DNA of 64,000 bases from Saprospiraceae bacterium (GTDB lineage: Bacteria; Bacteroidota; Bacteroidia; Chitinophagales; Saprospiraceae), in NCBI GenBank assembly GCA_958295895.1, contig CATQHI010000003.1, positions 558,001 through 622,000 on the forward strand, read 5' to 3'. Shown in pieces: positions 50,569-63,955 of this stretch. Within the stretch, counting starts at the first letter, position 1. Each line of letters starts with the position of its first letter. The notes beneath the pieces are model-generated. The model saw only the letters and a list, made by a program, of their open reading frames with translations. It was not told the DNA's origin and made no database searches. The position numbers and the translations under genes were made by a program.

Positions 50569-51925
50569 CCACCCCGCGCTCCGAGGTGAGCAGTACGCGG
50601 TAGAGTCCGGGGGCGAGCGCGTCGACGGCTACTTCGGCCTGTAGTTCGGTCGTAAGCTTGCTGTACGACTGCTGCGAGAGTACGCGACCGGTCATATCGA
50701 TGACCTGTAGCTGTACCCGACCGGTGACTTCGGCGGTGGAGAACCGCACGTTAAGCTGGTTACCAACCGGGTTGGGGAACACATCCAGTGCACTGCGCAG
50801 ATCGAGGGGGGCACGGGTCGGCGTTAAATCCGATCCGACGCAATTCAGCGATACTTTGCCGAAGCCCGTAGGGGCGATCGTATCCTGCCGTAGGTGAAGT
50901 TTATCGATCTGGGTGCCGGCCTCGCGCTTTGCCAGGTAGATGGTGTGACCACCGGCCTCCAGGTCGAAGGTCAGCGTATCGCCCATGTTATTGACCTGCT
51001 TCCACTCGAAGCCCTCGGTGACTAGGTCGCTACCGTCGAGCTCCGCGTTGAAGTCCACCCAGTCGCCCTCGTCAATCTTCACGAAGAAGGAGTTCTTACC
51101 CAGGTCGGGGGTAGCCATACGGGCGTACATGTAGTAGGTGCCGGTCTCGGTTACCTCCACTTCGTACTTCACTTGATCGGGCAGGTCGGTGGCCGTGGGT
51201 ACAGTCAGGTTGCTAGGCTGCATGGCAGAAAAGTAGCCGCCGTTGCTCACCTCGGTATCGACGGTGTAGATCCAATCGTCACCCGGGGTGCCGCACTCGG
51301 CCTCGATCCACACCTCATCGCTACAGCCGTTGGGAGAGTTAGCACAGTCGTTGTCCTCGCAGTTGAGTGCATCGGCAGTAATGCCCCGGGGCGATGCCCT
51401 GAGCGAGCTGACGTAGACCTTGTCGAGCAGGGTATTGGGCTCGCGGTAGGCAAAATCAACGGTGGCTGTACCGGGGGCCATGAAGAAGGGGCTGCCGGCT
51501 ACCTCGCGCCAGATCCACTCGCCGTCCTTACGTAGGCGGTTAGACCACTGCTGCCAGGTGCCGCCGTTCACCCGGACCCAGAAGGAATCCTCGTCGGGCG
51601 AGTTAGACAGTACCCGCCCCCAGACGCGGAAGGAATCAGCCTCCTGTACGCTGAGGGTGAAGGTGACGAGGTTGGAGTCCGCATCCGCGGGCGGGGTATC
51701 CTTCGATACCAGGCCGGGTCGGATAACGATGTAAGCGGAGTCGGAGGCCGTCGAATCAGTCATTTCCCGCCAGTTGCTACCCAGGGTTCCACACTCTGCC
51801 TCCAGGTAGACGCTGAAGGGAAGGGTAGAAGTGGTATCGGATTGTGCGTGAGTAGGGAGCGACAGCGAAAAAAGAATGACGACGGTAAAAAACCGTGTCA
51901 GTAGGTGAGGTAAAGCTAGGTGCAT
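50543..51925 (-). CDS. Exported protein with two CBM-like modules and T9SS sorting tail
   Basis: 460 residues from the ATG at 51925; the frame is open to 51988, but the signal peptide MHLALPHLLTRFFTVVILFS, LSLPTHAQ, begins here. Two beta-sandwich modules of about 150 residues follow. Each opens with EAECGT, has DSFWVRVNGG or NSFFVKIDEG in the middle and closes with REPNTLLDKVYVS or REAGTQIDKLHLR; they resemble CBM6/CBM35-type carbohydrate-binding modules. The end (DVFPNPVGNQLNVRF, MTGRVLSQQSYSK, GLYRVLL) is a type A T9SS sorting domain, so the product is expected on the cell surface or outside. Two larger paralogues lie at 52027-55701 and 56934-60133. Confidence 0.85.
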   Translation of the reverse strand: MHLALPHLLTRFFTVVILFSLSLPTHAQSDTTSTLPFSVYLEAECGTLGSNWREMTDSTASDSAYIVIRPGLVSKDTPPADADSNLVTFTLSVQEADSFRVWGRVLSNSPDEDSFWVRVNGGTWQQWSNRLRKDGEWIWREVAGSPFFMAPGTATVDFAYREPNTLLDKVYVSSLRASPRGITADALNCEDNDCANSPNGCSDEVWIEAECGTPGDDWIYTVDTEVSNGGYFSAMQPSNLTVPTATDLPDQVKYEVEVTETGTYYMYARMATPDLGKNSFFVKIDEGDWVDFNAELDGSDLVTEGFEWKQVNNMGDTLTFDLEAGGHTIYLAKREAGTQIDKLHLRQDTIAPTGFGKVSLNCVGSDLTPTRAPLDLRSALDVFPNPVGNQLNVRFSTAEVTGRVQLQVIDMTGRVLSQQSYSKLTTELQAEVAVDALAPGLYRVLLTSERGVVSRPFVKR

Positions 51926-52026
51926 ACATGCTGTTTGTTCGGGACCCGGGGGTGCCGACGTGAATATGATGCCGCAAAATACCCCCAAACCGGAAAACCT
52001 CCGGCACTTTAACAGTTTCCTAATGC

Positions 52027-55000
52027 TTAACGCCCCTTCACGAAGGTGCTCAATTGACGCTGACCCCGGGCGCGAACCTCCAGGCGGTACATACCCTGCG
52101 GCAGAGCGCTCACGTCTACCTGCTGCCGAAACTCACCCCTTGGATTAACGTAGATACGCTGCGACAGCAGACGACCGTGGAGGTCCAGGATCCGTACCTC
52201 GACCTCCCCCTTCACGTCTTCACCCATATCCACCGTTAATTCGTTGCCGGTGGGGTTGGGGTAAAGCGTTAGCGTAAGGGATGCTGCCGTTGGTCTAGCC
52301 AGGTCGGACTGAGGCAGCGTGCCGGTTGAGGAAGCAGTAGCTGTGCCCTTAGCACAGTTAGTGCCTCTCTCACCAATGCCACTGGGCGAAGTTCCATTTA
52401 GGCCCACATAGATCTTATCGAGGGCCGTGCCACTTTCCCGGTTAGTGACCGTGAGGATGTGCTGCCCGGCGCTGAGGTCAAACGCAATCGGCTTGGTATC
52501 GTCGTTGAGCCGTCGCCACTCGAAGCCCTGAGTAAGCATATTGCTACCATCGGCATTTTTCCAGAACTTCAGCCACGGCCCCTCGTCCAGCCGTATCCAG
52601 AATGAGTTGCTAGAGTTAGTTGGCGCGTTCAGCCGTAGGTAGGGGTAATAAGTGCCGGACGTCGCTACGTCCAGTGTAAAGCGTAACGCGTTTTGCTCCG
52701 CCCCACTCGGCCCGGTATAGTCACTTTTGCCAACGAAAATTTGGTAGTCTACGCCCGTAGCTGGGTCTTGTGCCGTACGCCAATCACCCACCGTAGTAGC
52801 ACACTCGGCCTCCGCCCATAGGCTTGTGGCACAGTCCTCATCAGTACACGGTGCTGACGGCTGCGGGGCCTGTGGATTGGAAAGAGGGCAAGCCGCAACT
52901 TGTGGACCCCTACCCGTAGGGAGATCAGTAGTCGGCACCAGGAGCACTTTGTCAAGTCGAACGCCATTTTCCCGGTAGGCTATTTCGATACGCACCGTCC
53001 CGGCCGTGAGCTGTAGTGCAGAGGGATACGCCTGCCAGGCGAAGCGTCCCATAGACTGCAGTCCATTGCCCCAAGTTATCCACTCCCCACCGTTTACCCG
53101 GAAGTAGAAGGAATCATCCAGGCTACCGGTGGCCGAGGCGCGTAGCTGCAGGTAGTAGCTTCCCGCGGTGGGTACCGCCAGGGGGATCGCGATCAAGTTG
53201 TCGGCTACATCAGCCGGCGGTGCGGCCTTGGAGGTCCGGCCGGGAGCGGGCGTGAGGTAGTAGCCGCCGGAAGCCGCCGCATGACGCACTACGGCCCAGG
53301 CTTGCCCGTAGGTACCACACTCCAGCTCACTGACCACATCGTCAGTTGGCGGAGTCGGATCGACCGGAGAATCAGGCTCTACGGGTGACTCCACGCCGTC
53401 AGTGACCGTAAAGGCGATGCGCAGTTCTCCGGCCCGGTATCCGGCGGCCTCCGCCCGCAGCGTGTAGCTGTACTCCCCGTTGGCCAGTCCGCTGGGGTCG
53501 ACCGAAACCGCTACCTCTTCAAAGGATTCCCGGGCGGTGCCGCTGCTCCGGTCTAGGTTGAGCCAGCTAGGCAGGCCGTCCGTTGCGATCCGGTAGCTCA
53601 CCTCGTCCTCTGCGCTATAGTTAACGAGTAGTACCTCGGAGGTAGAAATTTTCTGGCTGGAGACTGCGAGACTTGCCGGATAAAACGCGAGCTCCTGGCT
53701 GGTAAGCTTACCGAAGTAGGTCTTGCGTACCTCCGTCTGCGGAACGTTGACCGCTACCCTGCCGCCTACCATCGCGTAGAGGTGTTCCTGAGCTACCCGG
53801 GCACCGGGGGCGATGAGGCGTAGCGGTAGTTCCAAATCAGTGCGCACCGTCCAGTTGTTCCGGGCCGGGTCGTATTCCCACACTTCCGCGCTCCGGCCGC
53901 CCTGACCGCCGAGGGAGTAAATTTTTTTGTTGTACGCAAAGGTGCTCGGCTCGGTGTGGGACTGATCGTCGGGTAGATCGGCCAGGCGGGTCCACTTATC
54001 GGTGAGTGGATCGTACACGTGCAGGAAGCGCTGATTTTTACCCACCAGGCACCCATCGTGATCGAATTGCCCACCAACGGCGTAGAGCTTTCCCCCGAGT
54101 ACCACGGTGCCGAAGTGATTACGGGCTTCGGGCATTGGCGAGGTGTCGCTGTAGTCCTGCCACCCGGCCTCCGGCTTATCGAGGTCGTACACCCAGTGGT
54201 CGTCGACGTTACACTGTGCGTTCTCGTCAAAACCGCCCACCCAGTGCAGTTTACGACCTAGCCGGGCCAGTCCTCCGGCACCAATACGCACGGGCAGGGC
54301 GGGCCCTACGCTCCAGCTGTTGTCGGAAATATCGTAGAGGTACACCGCATTCGTCACGCGACCCGGATGGCTGCCGATCCGCCCTCCGGCCACCCACACT
54401 ACGTCGCCCACCAGGGCCACTCCGGTGTGGGTAGCGGCAATCTCCTCGCCGTCCGGCCCGGGCGGGTGGGGCGCAAGGGTCGTCCAGGAGTTGGTCGCAG
54501 GATTGTACTTTTCGTTCGTCGCCTGTAGCTGGAGTTCGACATCAAAGCCGTTGAAGTGGTAGAACTCCCCCCCGTAGGCAATCATCTGGCCCTCCGCCCG
54601 GGGGTAGCGCGAGTTGCTGACCTGCACCCAGCCGTCGTAGCGGGCAACGGGCTCGTCGGCCAGGCTGAAGAACTCTACGTAGACCTCCTCCCCCGACAGC
54701 CGGGAGCGGGGGTCTTCTACGGCACCGGAAGCCACGTACATCCGGCTACCGAAGACCGCGGTAGCGGCAGACTGCCGCCCCTGGATCATCGCCTTGCCCT
54801 CGCGCCACTTACCCGTAGCCACGTCGAGCAAATAGGTAGCTGCCGTGGCGTTGCCCGCGTTGGAGGTCTTCCCGCCGGCCAGCACCAGGGTACCGTCGAC
54901 CAGCGCGGTGGCCGCCGAGGTGGCCGCCCGGGGTAGCGCAGCGGGGACCTCCCCCCCACCTAGCCAGCGTTTAGTGGCCGGGTCGAACACATCCACCGCT

Positions 55001-55701
55001 GATTCCAGATCACCGTACAGCCCCGCAGCGGCTCCGTACTGCGACCGCCCGCCCCCGGCGACGTAAATCTTGCCGTTAGCGACCGCCGCCGTGAAGTGAT
55101 CCCGGGCGTGGGGGGCATCGGGTAGTTGTTCCCACTGACCGGTGACCGGATCGTAGCTATCGACCCAGGCTACCGGACCTGCGTCCTTACCGTTTTGGGT
55201 AGTGGCCCGGTGGCCGGCCCGGTGGCCGCCGATGAGGTAGAACTTACCGCTGTGAAACACCAACCCGGTACTGCCCCGCTCGCGGCCACCGGGCAGCTTA
55301 CCTATCTTGGTGAGCACGTCCGCGGCCGGATCGTAGGTATAAATACTTTTGTGGGGAACTTCGATGAGGTAGTGTCCTTCCAGCGCGCCGATGATGTAGA
55401 TCTTGCCGCCGTATTCCTGGGCCTGAAAGTGGTGCAGGTTATCCAGGCTAGTGGACATATTGGACCAGCGCTGGCTGCGGGGATCATAGCGCTGGATCGG
55501 CACCTTACCCGTACCGCCCAGGAGGTAGCCATACTCACCTACGCGCACGAACGAGGCATCGGCGCGGGGTTTGCCCAGCTCGCCACTCAGCGTCTCGTAG
55601 TGCCACTCCCCACCAGTTTGTGCAAAAAGGGGGACGAAAACGATAAAACAGAATATATAAAGCAGGACCGAATGGCCTTCCCGGAGTAGAGTTGAAAGCA
55701 T
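52027..55701 (-). CDS. Kelch-repeat exported protein with CBM-like modules and T9SS sorting tail
   Basis: 1224 residues. After the signal peptide (MLSTLLREGHSVLLYIFCFI, VFVPLFAQ) about twelve Kelch-type beta-propeller blades occupy residues 35-650 (repeated GGKIYIIGA, GKFYLIGGHR, GKLYAVGGQFD, KIYSLGGQG, with YDP-x-T-x-W ends), enough for two propellers. A BACON-like or Ig-like segment (SSQKISTSEVLLVNYSAEDE) follows near 685-780. Two CBM-like modules come next, starting ELECGTYGQAW and EAECATTVGDW. The C-terminal LTLYPNPTGNELTVDMGED, LHGRLLSQRIYVNPRGE, is a T9SS sorting domain. It is probably a surface adhesin or glycan-binding protein. The next paralogue carries the same architecture. Confidence 0.87.
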   Translation of the reverse strand: MLSTLLREGHSVLLYIFCFIVFVPLFAQTGGEWHYETLSGELGKPRADASFVRVGEYGYLLGGTGKVPIQRYDPRSQRWSNMSTSLDNLHHFQAQEYGGKIYIIGALEGHYLIEVPHKSIYTYDPAADVLTKIGKLPGGRERGSTGLVFHSGKFYLIGGHRAGHRATTQNGKDAGPVAWVDSYDPVTGQWEQLPDAPHARDHFTAAVANGKIYVAGGGRSQYGAAAGLYGDLESAVDVFDPATKRWLGGGEVPAALPRAATSAATALVDGTLVLAGGKTSNAGNATAATYLLDVATGKWREGKAMIQGRQSAATAVFGSRMYVASGAVEDPRSRLSGEEVYVEFFSLADEPVARYDGWVQVSNSRYPRAEGQMIAYGGEFYHFNGFDVELQLQATNEKYNPATNSWTTLAPHPPGPDGEEIAATHTGVALVGDVVWVAGGRIGSHPGRVTNAVYLYDISDNSWSVGPALPVRIGAGGLARLGRKLHWVGGFDENAQCNVDDHWVYDLDKPEAGWQDYSDTSPMPEARNHFGTVVLGGKLYAVGGQFDHDGCLVGKNQRFLHVYDPLTDKWTRLADLPDDQSHTEPSTFAYNKKIYSLGGQGGRSAEVWEYDPARNNWTVRTDLELPLRLIAPGARVAQEHLYAMVGGRVAVNVPQTEVRKTYFGKLTSQELAFYPASLAVSSQKISTSEVLLVNYSAEDEVSYRIATDGLPSWLNLDRSSGTARESFEEVAVSVDPSGLANGEYSYTLRAEAAGYRAGELRIAFTVTDGVESPVEPDSPVDPTPPTDDVVSELECGTYGQAWAVVRHAAASGGYYLTPAPGRTSKAAPPADVADNLIAIPLAVPTAGSYYLQLRASATGSLDDSFYFRVNGGEWITWGNGLQSMGRFAWQAYPSALQLTAGTVRIEIAYRENGVRLDKVLLVPTTDLPTGRGPQVAACPLSNPQAPQPSAPCTDEDCATSLWAEAECATTVGDWRTAQDPATGVDYQIFVGKSDYTGPSGAEQNALRFTLDVATSGTYYPYLRLNAPTNSSNSFWIRLDEGPWLKFWKNADGSNMLTQGFEWRRLNDDTKPIAFDLSAGQHILTVTNRESGTALDKIYVGLNGTSPSGIGERGTNCAKGTATASSTGTLPQSDLARPTAASLTLTLYPNPTGNELTVDMGEDVKGEVEVRILDLHGRLLSQRIYVNPRGEFRQQVDVSALPQGMYRLEVRARGQRQLSTFVKGR

Positions 55702-55828
55702 GTGCTAGAGCGTGTGTACGCGTTCAAAGTGTTGGTAAAATGAAGGTACCAACCATTCGGCCGCGAAGATTATTAAATATTGCTTTACAGCCGCCGCCTC
55801 GCTCAACAGAGCAAACCCACCAGCCGTA

Positions 55829-55844
55829 CAGTGGTATACCACTG
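55829..55844. promoter_or_regulatory. 16-bp perfect palindrome between divergent genes
   Basis: CAGTGGTA-TACCACTG lies in the 217-nt gap between the Kelch gene (starts 55701) and the LuxC-like gene (starts 55919). Perfect 8-bp arms without a loop fit an operator for a dimeric regulator better than a hairpin. No regulator gene is adjacent. The rest of the gap is AT-richer and shows no other clear element. Confidence 0.4.
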
Positions 55845-55918
55845 CGCAATACAACGTTTATCTATGCGGAATTAGCTCACTACCGGGGGGGCCGAAGAAG
55901 AGTTTAACATATACACTT

Positions 55919-56962
55919 ATGACTCATAACCAGCGTATTACTGCCATTGTTCGGCTCGGCGATCACCTTCGTGGCGGCGAGGATGAATATCTCACCGCCC
56001 TACAAAAACGGACCGCGTTTCATAACGGCTGGTTTACCCCAGCGTTTCAGGAACGGGCGCTAAAGCAAATCGTGGATGGCTTTTTGACGGAAGCTCGACT
56101 GCGGGATTACCTGGCCCCCTACCCCGACCTTGCACCCGCGTCCCCGCCCCTGCGAACCGTTGGTTTGGTACTGGCGGGAAACATCCCGCTGGTGGGCTTT
56201 CACGACATACTGAGCGTGTTCCTGGCCGGCCACCGTGCGCAGATCAAACCCAGCAGCAAGGCCCCCTACGTCCTGCCCTACCTGATTAAGTTGCTGGCTC
56301 GCTTCGATACTGCTACGGCGGAGTACTTCGAACTGGTAGAACACCTCCGGGGCTTCGATGCAATCATCGCTACGGGAAGCAACAATAGTGCGCGCTACTT
56401 CGAGGCCTACTTTGGTAAATATCCCCACATCATCCGCCGTAACCGCAATGGGGTGGCCGTGCTGACGGGTAAAGAAACAACCGACGAACTGCGCCGTCTG
56501 GGCGATGATGTGTTTGCCTACTTTGGATTAGGCTGCCGTAACGTGTCCAAGTTATATGTACCCCGGAGCTACGACTTTGATCCATTATTGGAGGTTTTCC
56601 ACGACTGGAAGCACTACCAAAACCACGTGAAGTGGAAGAATAACTTCGACTACAACTTCGCGCTGCTCACGCTCAATAAGGAACCGTTTTACCACAATGG
56701 GGCCATCATCCTACGTGAATCACCGGAGATCGCCAGCCACATCGCCGGGCTGTACTTTGAGTATTACGACGACCTGGAGGACGTCACGCAGCAGCTACGC
56801 CAGCGCCAGGAGGAGATCCAGCTCACCGTAGCCCGCCCCGGGCTGCTGGACCTGCCGACCGTTGATTTCGGTCAGGCCCAGCAGCCGGCGCTGGATGACT
56901 ACGCCGACGGAGTAGATACCATGTCCTTTTTAACTAGCGGACTATCGACACCGCAGTCCTGA
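55919..56962 (+). CDS. LuxC-like acyl-CoA reductase
   Basis: 347 residues. The fold of the aldehyde-dehydrogenase-like LuxC family is indicated by RTVGLVLAGNIPLVGFHDIL near 79, GHRAQIKPSSKAPYVLPYLI, FDAIIATGSNNSARYFEAYF, RRNRNGVAVLTGKETTDELR and DVFAYFGLGCRNVSKLYVPR near 200, whose Cys should form the acyl thioester. Such enzymes reduce fatty acyl-CoA to aldehyde with NADPH. In Bacteroidota the gene is usually not linked to luciferase; the aldehyde's fate is unknown. It lies alone among the three exported paralogues, and its 3' end overlaps the convergent paralogue by 29 nt. A dispersed-repeat copy runs antisense through it. Confidence 0.88.
   Translation: MTHNQRITAIVRLGDHLRGGEDEYLTALQKRTAFHNGWFTPAFQERALKQIVDGFLTEARLRDYLAPYPDLAPASPPLRTVGLVLAGNIPLVGFHDILSVFLAGHRAQIKPSSKAPYVLPYLIKLLARFDTATAEYFELVEHLRGFDAIIATGSNNSARYFEAYFGKYPHIIRRNRNGVAVLTGKETTDELRRLGDDVFAYFGLGCRNVSKLYVPRSYDFDPLLEVFHDWKHYQNHVKWKNNFDYNFALLTLNKEPFYHNGAIILRESPEIASHIAGLYFEYYDDLEDVTQQLRQRQEEIQLTVARPGLLDLPTVDFGQAQQPALDDYADGVDTMSFLTSGLSTPQS
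56130..56149 (-). repeat. Dispersed 20-bp repeat, copy 10
   Basis: Perfect consensus copy (A at position 9, G at 13), antisense to the LuxC-like gene, where the coding strand reads L-A-P-A-S-P-P. The only intragenic copy that runs against its gene. Confidence 0.7.
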
Positions 56963-59900
56963 GCTGGTCTGCCCCGTAGATCAGGCGCAGCTGGTATACC
57001 CCCGGGCTTAGGCCGGAAACGTCGAGCCGTTCCCTACCTTCCGCCACGCCGAGGCTGACCTGCCGGCGCAGTACGACCCTGCCGCTGATGTCCTGCAACA
57101 GCAGCGTACCCGCCCGGGCGGTTTGTACGGGTAGTTCGAGCCACTCGACGGTCAGGGCACCGGAGCTTGGGTTCGGGAATACGCTCAGACTAGCCGTGGC
57201 GGGCGGATTAACCGCAAGATTTCTGCCCGTAACAGCGACCTGCTGTGGACGGCTACCCCCACAGTTAGAAGCGGGGTCCCCCTGCCCCACGGGTTGGAAG
57301 TCCCGGCGGGAGAGCAGCACTTTGTCGAGTAGCGTGCCTGTTTCCCGGTTGGCGACGATGATGGTATGGGTACCGGCCGACAGGTCCAGGGCCACCTCGC
57401 GGGTATCGTCAGTGACTTTACGCCACTCAAAGCCATTGGTAATCATGTTCCTACCGTCACGTAGCTTCCAGAACTTCAGCCAGTGACCGTTGTCTACCTT
57501 GATCCAGAAAGAGTTCCGGCTGTTGTCGGCTGCGTCCAGTCGAACGTACAGGTAGTAGGTACCTGCCTGGGCCAGGGTAGTCGCGAAGCGGACGTGCTCG
57601 CTGTCCGGCGTCCCGGAAGTAGGGGCACTGGATTGGGTAGGGCCACTGAAGACGAGGTAGCTGCCGTTGGAGGCAGTCACGCCGTTGACCTTACGCCAGC
57701 GGGGTCCGAAGGTAGCACACTCCGCATCTCCCCAAAACTCCTGCACGCCGGTGGTGGGGGGTTCGGTAGGATCGGCCGGTGCTTCGGTATCATCGCAAGC
57801 AGCTTCCGTGGGTCCAGTTCCGGTAGGTACCTCCCTGTTCAGGGAAAGCAGGATCTTATCCAGCCGTAGGCCATCCTCCCGGTAGGCGATGTCGAGGCGT
57901 ACGGTACCGGCTGGCAGAGTGACGGGGCTGCTGGGACTATGCCGCCAGTCAAATCCCCGGTCGTAGGTCGTAAGGCCACTGTACCAACGCACCCAGTTGC
58001 CACCGTTGATGCGGTACCAGAAGGAATCGTCGGAGGTGGTACGGGCCTCGACGCGGGCAAAGAAATAGTAGTTGCCCGCCCTGGGAAGGTCAAAAGCAAA
58101 ACTCAAATGGTCCGTCGCCGGAACAGTAGGAACGCTCGCGGTGCTGTTAGCCCCGGCACGGACCTCCAGATACTTGCCATTACTGACACTGCCGGCGGTC
58201 TTTTCTAGCCAGTTCGTACCGATGGCTTCGGCACACTCCGCCTCGACGTAGAAATCCCGTACGTCATCAGTAGGCGGAGGATCGGGTGCGGCCTCTTCCC
58301 TATCCTCCTTACAGCTAGGGTCGGTAGCTAGGGTATTAGTAGGCATTTCGCTGTGGGAACTGAGCAGGATCTTGTCGAGCCGCAGCCCGTCCTCCCGGTA
58401 GGCGATGTCGATGCTGACCGGACCGGCCGGCAGCGTAATGATGCTGCGGGGGCTACGGCGCCAGTCGAAGCCGTTGTTGTAGGTCGTCAGTCCGCTACCC
58501 CACTCTTCCCAGCCCCCACCGTTGATGCGGTACCAGAAAGAATCATCCGCGGTCGAGCGTGCTTCTACACGTGCAAAAAATTGGTACTTGCCCGCCTGGG
58601 GCAGGTCGAAGTCAAAGCTAAGGTGGTCCGTTTCGGCGCGGGTAGGTGCGCTGCCGCTACTGTTAGCCCCGCTGCGGACTTCCAGGTAGCTACCATTGCT
58701 TGCGTCGGTGGAAGATTTCTTCACCCAATTCGTACCGATGGCCTCGGCACACTCCGCCTCACGGTAACCGTAGAAGGCACCGGACGCGGTAGCATCATCG
58801 CCTACCGTCAGCGTGATGACCATTCGGGCGGGGGTATAGCCGGGGGCCGTAGCACACAGGGTGTAGCTGTAGGTGCCCGGATCCAGACCCCGGGGGTCGG
58901 TGGTCAGTTCCACTTCCGCATATGATTCCCGGGCCGTACTCTGGGTCTTGTTTAGTGCGATCCACTCGGGAAGATCGTCCGTCACTAGGGTATAGGTGGT
59001 TTCATCTTCCGCGCTATAATTTGCCAGGATGATCTCGTGGAACTCACGGGCCGTACCGCTTGCTTTGAGCTCTCCGGGATGGAAGGCAAGTTTTCGGGTC
59101 TCGTTAGGAAAAAAATTGCGTACCCGGACCTCCGAGCGTGCTAAGTTCACGGCGATGCGGCCGCCGACCATCACCACCAGGTTGCCCTCATGCACGCGGG
59201 CCCCGGGGGCAATCAGGCGTAGGGCAGCTCCAACTCGCTGAGGATGCGCCACTCGTCACGCGCCGGATCGTACTCGGCCACGCTGGCGCTCTCCTGTCCC
59301 TGGCCGCCGAGGGAATAGATCTTACCGTTGTAGGCAAACGTGCTGGGCTCGATGTGCGACTGCACGTGGGGGAAGTCGGCCAGCCGCTGCCAGCGGTCGG
59401 TGTAGGGGTCGTAGACGTGGACGTACTGCAGATTCTTTCCCTTCTCACAGCCGTCGTGGCCGTGCTGACCGGCCACTGTGTAGAGCTTACCGCCTAGGGT
59501 GGTGGTACCGAAGTGGTTACGCGCCAGGGGCATGGGGGAGGTGCCGGTGAAGTCCTGCCAGCCCAGTTCGGGATGGTCCAGGTCGTACACGAAGTGGTCA
59601 TCGGCATCGCAGGCCGAGCGCTCATCGAAGCCTCCGATGTAGTGAATGGTCCGTCCCAGCCGGGCAGCTCCTCCACCGCCGCGGGCTTTGGGCAACTCAG
59701 GGCCGCGGCGCCAGCTGTCGTTAGGTATGTTGTAGATCCATACGTCGCGGGTCACCCGGTAACCGGGATCGGCGGAGCGACCGCCAATGTGCCAGATCTC
59801 GTCCTCCACCAGCGCAATACTGGTATGGGTATAAAAGACGTGGGTACCGTCGCTGCGCTGGGGCAGATTACTCAGTCGGGTCCAGGTATTTGTGGCCGGA

Positions 59901-60133
59901 TCGTACTTCTCGTTACGATTAAGAAACCGGGTATCGGTCGTGTACCCGCTAAACAGATAGTAGTCCCCGCGGTAGGTGATGAGTTGCCCCTCCGCACGGG
60001 GGTCCAGGGCGTTACCGATCGTTTCCCAGTTTGGATAGTTGCCGGCAGCTGAACCTTGCGCAGACGCAGGTGCAGTATCGGTGAGAAAAAGGGCAAAGAT
60101 CAGTAGGTTGAAGAATCTAGGTAGAGCTCGCAT
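56934..60133 (-). pseudogene. Kelch-repeat exported protein with three CBM-like modules and T9SS tail, apparent frameshift
   Basis: Two frames together encode about 1066 residues. The 5' part (ATG 60133, signal peptide MRALPRFFNLLIFALFLTDT) holds six Kelch blades (GDYYLFSGYT, DEIWHIGGRS, GKLYTVAGQHG, KIYSLGGQG) and stops at ILSELELPYA. The 3' part continues LRLIAPGARVHEGNLVVMVG and carries the Ig-like segment, three CBM-like modules (starting EAECAEAIGTNW twice, then DAECATFGPRW) and a T9SS tail (SVFPNPSSGALTVEW). The intact paralogue at 52027-55701 has LELPLRLIAPGARV, so one G is missing from the run at 59222-59224. Sequencing error or recent inactivation cannot be told apart. Confidence 0.83.
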
Positions 60134-60136
60134 CAA

Positions 60137-60363
60137 TAGGTGAACTTGTTTGGGTTATGAGGTGGAATGATGGGATAGAGGTCAAAGGATCGGCCGGCGG
60201 TAAAAAAATCGCCTCGCCTGGTGGGCCCGTAGTACGAAAACGTTTGCGATTTAGACATTTGTTCCATTATATGAGAAATTATTTCACAGTGGGTGTCTGG
60301 TGACTCAATTACACCGCAGTTTTAGGGGGGGTAGACTATATTGGCCGGTCCCAACACTTCCCC
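60137..60363. other. Divergent intergenic region before acs
   Basis: 227 nt between the Kelch paralogue and acs. It holds an AT-rich central part (60240-60290) and a weak TATATTGG box (60337-60344) 19 nt before the acs ATG. No convincing -33 element, operator or hairpin was found. Confidence 0.4.
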
Positions 60364-62280
<1,917 letters not shown>

Positions 62281-62282
62281 GG

Positions 62283-63911
<1,629 letters not shown>

Positions 63912-63941
63912 GTGGCGTTGGCTAGGGTAATGCGATGGGCG

Positions 63942-63949
63942 CGAAGGTA
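63942..63949 (-). promoter_or_regulatory. -7 box (TACCTTCG) for the P5C dehydrogenase gene
   Basis: One mismatch to TAnnTTTG, 30 nt upstream of the ATG at 63911, just before the stop codon of the partial upstream gene (63956-63958). Confidence 0.35.
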
Positions 63950-63955
63950 GCCAAC

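Noticed and set aside
56934-59252. The 3' part of the Kelch paralogue as an independent gene starting near 59252
   Set aside because: Its start has no signal peptide, and the paralogue at 52027-55701 shows the same segments in one continuous frame.
60062-60075. GACGCAGGTGCAG in the Kelch paralogue signal region
   Set aside because: Lacks the GGGCGGGG half; probably chance in an Ala-rich signal peptide.
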